From: Chitinophagales bacterium
GTDB lineage: Bacteria > Bacteroidota > Bacteroidia > Chitinophagales > JADIYW01
Reading direction: 5' to 3'
Length of the DNA stretch: 64,000 bases
Assembly: GCA_023957235.1 (NCBI GenBank)
Contig: JAMLHI010000001.1
Coordinates: forward strand, 1 to 64,000
The translations under genes were made by a program, and so were the position numbers. This document shows positions 62,137-64,000 of the stretch, piece after piece. Position 1 is the first letter of the stretch. Every line of letters begins with the position of its first letter. The notes beneath the pieces were generated by a model. That model ran no database searches. It saw only the letters and a list, made by a program, of their open reading frames with translations, and was not told where the DNA came from.

Positions 62137-62168
62137 AATAGCCGATATATTATCGGCTATTTTTTTTC
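62137..62168 (+). terminator. Terminator of pfkB, containing the stop of the TPR gene
   Basis: AATAGCCGATA (62137-62147) pairs with TATCGGCTATT (62151-62161), followed by T7. The TPR gene's stop codon (62157-62159, minus strand) lies within the right arm. Confidence 0.85.
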
Positions 62169-64000
62169 TTTTGTTTCAATAGGACAATATTTCTTAATGA
62201 CTGCAGCCGCTTTAGTATTTCCTTTTTCCAATGCTTTTTTCAAATCTTCACAAGCTTCTTCAACATTTCCTAGTTCAGCATAAGCTACTCCTCTATTATA
62301 ATACACTATATTCGTTTCTTCACGCATCTGCAATGCTCTACTCGCATCATCAGCAGCTAACTGATAATCCCCTTTCTTTAAATATAAAGTAGAACGAAGC
62401 ACATAATCATCAGGGAATTTATCATATAATGAAATGGCTTTGTTCACATCTCTTAGAGCAGCAGTATCATCCCCTAAATGAAAATAAACCTGACTTCGAT
62501 TAGAAAAAGAAGTAGAATAAGTACTGTCCAATTCAATTGCCCTATTCAAATCTTCAATTGCGCCTTTTAAATCTCCAACTGTTGCTTTTAGGCTACCTCT
62601 ATTTGCCCAACCTAGCTGAAAAGAAGGGTCATTCTTCAAAATCATTTCACAATCTTTCAACGCACTTTTATAATCTCCTTTCATCGTTTTTATATTTACA
62701 CGATTGGCCAAAGCTTTTAAGTCATAAGGTTGAATTTCCAATGCTCTGTTATAATCTATCAAAGCTTCTGAGTATTTTTTTAAATCATAAAAGATATTAC
62801 CTCTTATGAATAAAGCTGGAGCATAAATAGAATCCAATTGAAGTGCCAAATTGCTATCATCAATACCTTCTGATGTCAGCCCTAAACTCCTTCTCGCCTG
62901 TGCCCTTCCCACATAATAAGCTGGATTCAATTTGTCAATCTGAATAGCTCTGCTCCAATCTGCTTGAGACGCTGCATAGCTTCCTTTAGTTTGAAAAACA
63001 TCAGCTCTTGTAGCCCATGATTCAGGTTCAATACTATTTGCGTTTAATGCTTTTTCTGCTGATTGAAAAGCTTTATCTACTTCATTTAATTTTAATTGAA
63101 CTTTTGATAGTCCCCACAAGGCTTCAAGGGTAGTTGGATTTTTTTGTAATGCCTCCTCAAAATTTCTCAAAGCATCATTATATTTTTTTAAGGCTAAATT
63201 AGCATATCCAAAATCAACATCTCCCAATGCAGAATTTGGCACCAAACTGATAACTAATTTAGCATCATTCAATGCATCTGTGGGATTCCCATTCAAGGTT
63301 TTAATGAGTGACCGCAAGGCAATAATTTCTGGATGTTGAGGAATCAAAATATTTGACTTCTGGATATCTATAAATGCTTCTTTGTTGAGATACTTTCTTT
63401 TTTTATATAGAGCTGATGCCCATAGAGCATAACCATCTTGAGCATTTATACTCAATGCTTTTTGCACATCTTTTTGTGCATTTAGCAGATCATATTTTTC
63501 ATTATACAACAAAGATCTAAACGCATAGGCACGACTAGAATTATTGTTCAAACTGATGGCTTCATTCAAATCTTTCTCTGCCAAATCTAATTGTCCATTT
63601 CTCAAGCGAACCGCTCCTCTGATTAAATATGCATCACTACTTTGAGGGTCCAGTTGAATAGCTTGAATGGAAGAAGATTCTGCTTTATCATTATCATTTG
63701 TTCTATAATATGCAAATCCTAAAAACTCATGAGCCAGAGCCAATTTCGAATCCAGACTTATTGCTTTCTCACCATAACTGATTGAAGCTATAAAGTCATT
63801 CTTTTCATTTGATATTCCTGAAAGGTAAGCATTGGAGAGAGCAATTTCCTCTCCTACTTCAATTGATTTCAGAAAGTCAGCTTGGGCTTCATTCCAAAGT
63901 TTTAAGTAAAACTTGGCAAGCCCTCTATGATAAAATGCAAAAGATTGATCTCCTTTTAATTGAATTCCTTGATTAAAATCTTTGACAGCTAATTGGTATT
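62157..64000 (-). CDS. Long TPR-repeat protein, N-terminus outside the window
   Basis: At least 613 residues of tandem tetratricopeptide repeats, about 17-18 units of 34 residues. They have the usual pattern of small/aromatic residues (for example AYFHLGDDTAALRDVNKAI-type blocks; NRAIELDSTYSTSFSNRSQVYF; NRGVAYAELGNVEEACEDLKKALEKG near the end). The frame is open to the window edge at 64000; a TTG at 63743 is only an internal codon (context SLDSKLALAHEF). No catalytic domain is visible. TPR arrays scaffold protein complexes; many Bacteroidota examples are periplasmic, but the signal region is not in view. The stop lies inside the pfkB terminator. Confidence 0.9.
   Translation of the reverse strand, partial: YQLAVKDFNQGIQLKGDQSFAFYHRGLAKFYLKLWNEAQADFLKSIEVGEEIALSNAYLSGISNEKNDFIASISYGEKAISLDSKLALAHEFLGFAYYRTNDNDKAESSSIQAIQLDPQSSDAYLIRGAVRLRNGQLDLAEKDLNEAISLNNNSSRAYAFRSLLYNEKYDLLNAQKDVQKALSINAQDGYALWASALYKKRKYLNKEAFIDIQKSNILIPQHPEIIALRSLIKTLNGNPTDALNDAKLVISLVPNSALGDVDFGYANLALKKYNDALRNFEEALQKNPTTLEALWGLSKVQLKLNEVDKAFQSAEKALNANSIEPESWATRADVFQTKGSYAASQADWSRAIQIDKLNPAYYVGRAQARRSLGLTSEGIDDSNLALQLDSIYAPALFIRGNIFYDLKKYSEALIDYNRALEIQPYDLKALANRVNIKTMKGDYKSALKDCEMILKNDPSFQLGWANRGSLKATVGDLKGAIEDLNRAIELDSTYSTSFSNRSQVYFHLGDDTAALRDVNKAISLYDKFPDDYVLRSTLYLKKGDYQLAADDASRALQMREETNIVYYNRGVAYAELGNVEEACEDLKKALEKGNTKAAAVIKKYCPIETKEKK

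Overview
The window is AT-rich chromosomal DNA from a member of the Bacteroidota. Four things point there: many genes are preceded by the Bacteroidota promoter element TAnnTTTG (several with a TTG or TTTG about 20 bp upstream) while Shine-Dalgarno sequences are essentially absent; the lipoprotein and outer-membrane gene set; families typical of the phylum (DUF4293, DUF2911, WbqC-like, YfhO-like, DUF177-L32, a long LeuRS); and tRNAs without encoded CCA. I cannot fix the class; a Saprospiria- or Chitinophagia-like relative is a guess. No rRNA operon, prophage, insertion sequence or CRISPR array is visible.

Layout. 1-911: end of an unrecognised gene with a frameshifted tail. 951-8825: leuS, an outer-membrane barrel, a double-domain FabG-like reductase divergent from a MarR regulator, and an endoglycoceramidase-like GH5 lipoprotein. 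8930-16031: HAD phosphatase, tRNA-Val, rplU-rpmA, beta-carbonic anhydrase, a VWA-like membrane protein, and truA overlapping an ABC exporter. 16309-20340: TerC, DUF4293, then a peroxide-defence block of OxyR divergent from Dps, 2-Cys peroxiredoxin, thioredoxin and a small DUF6952-like protein. 20564-25298: psd, a convergent overlapping YfhO-like membrane protein, htpG. 25534-36963: a lipoprotein, DUF177-rpmF-efp-accB-accC, asnS-rpoN, a membrane protein, a neutral-ceramidase-family protein and a DUF4332 protein. 37009-43997: MacB-type permease, DUF2911 protein, WbqC-like protein, LpxL-type acyltransferase, and a NagZ/beta-lactamase-fold fusion. 44200-51299: mutL, two rhomboids and an EEP-family hydrolase packed end to end, then cysS and a glutaminyl-cyclase-like M28 lipoprotein. 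51361-59843: tRNA-Ser, Usp, RlmB-type methyltransferase, then a surface-glycan neighbourhood (FkbM and LCM-type methyltransferases, GT4, YfhO, alpha-1,2-fucosyltransferase). 60079-64000: lipoprotein, two identical tRNA-Asn genes, a PfkB kinase and a long TPR protein cut by the window edge.

The window is mostly core metabolism, translation, fatty-acid initiation and envelope construction. Features that stand out are: a possible two-enzyme sphingolipid-degrading set (endoglycoceramidase at 7.4 kb, ceramidase at 34.6 kb); a compact OxyR-linked redox module; face-to-face interleaved promoters between pfkB and the tRNA-Asn genes; several genes whose promoter -7 element lies only 4-6 nt before the start codon, implying leaderless mRNAs; and unexplained perfect palindromes next to promoters of terC, htpG and the fucosyltransferase operon. 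I found no clearly novel multi-gene defence or mobile system.
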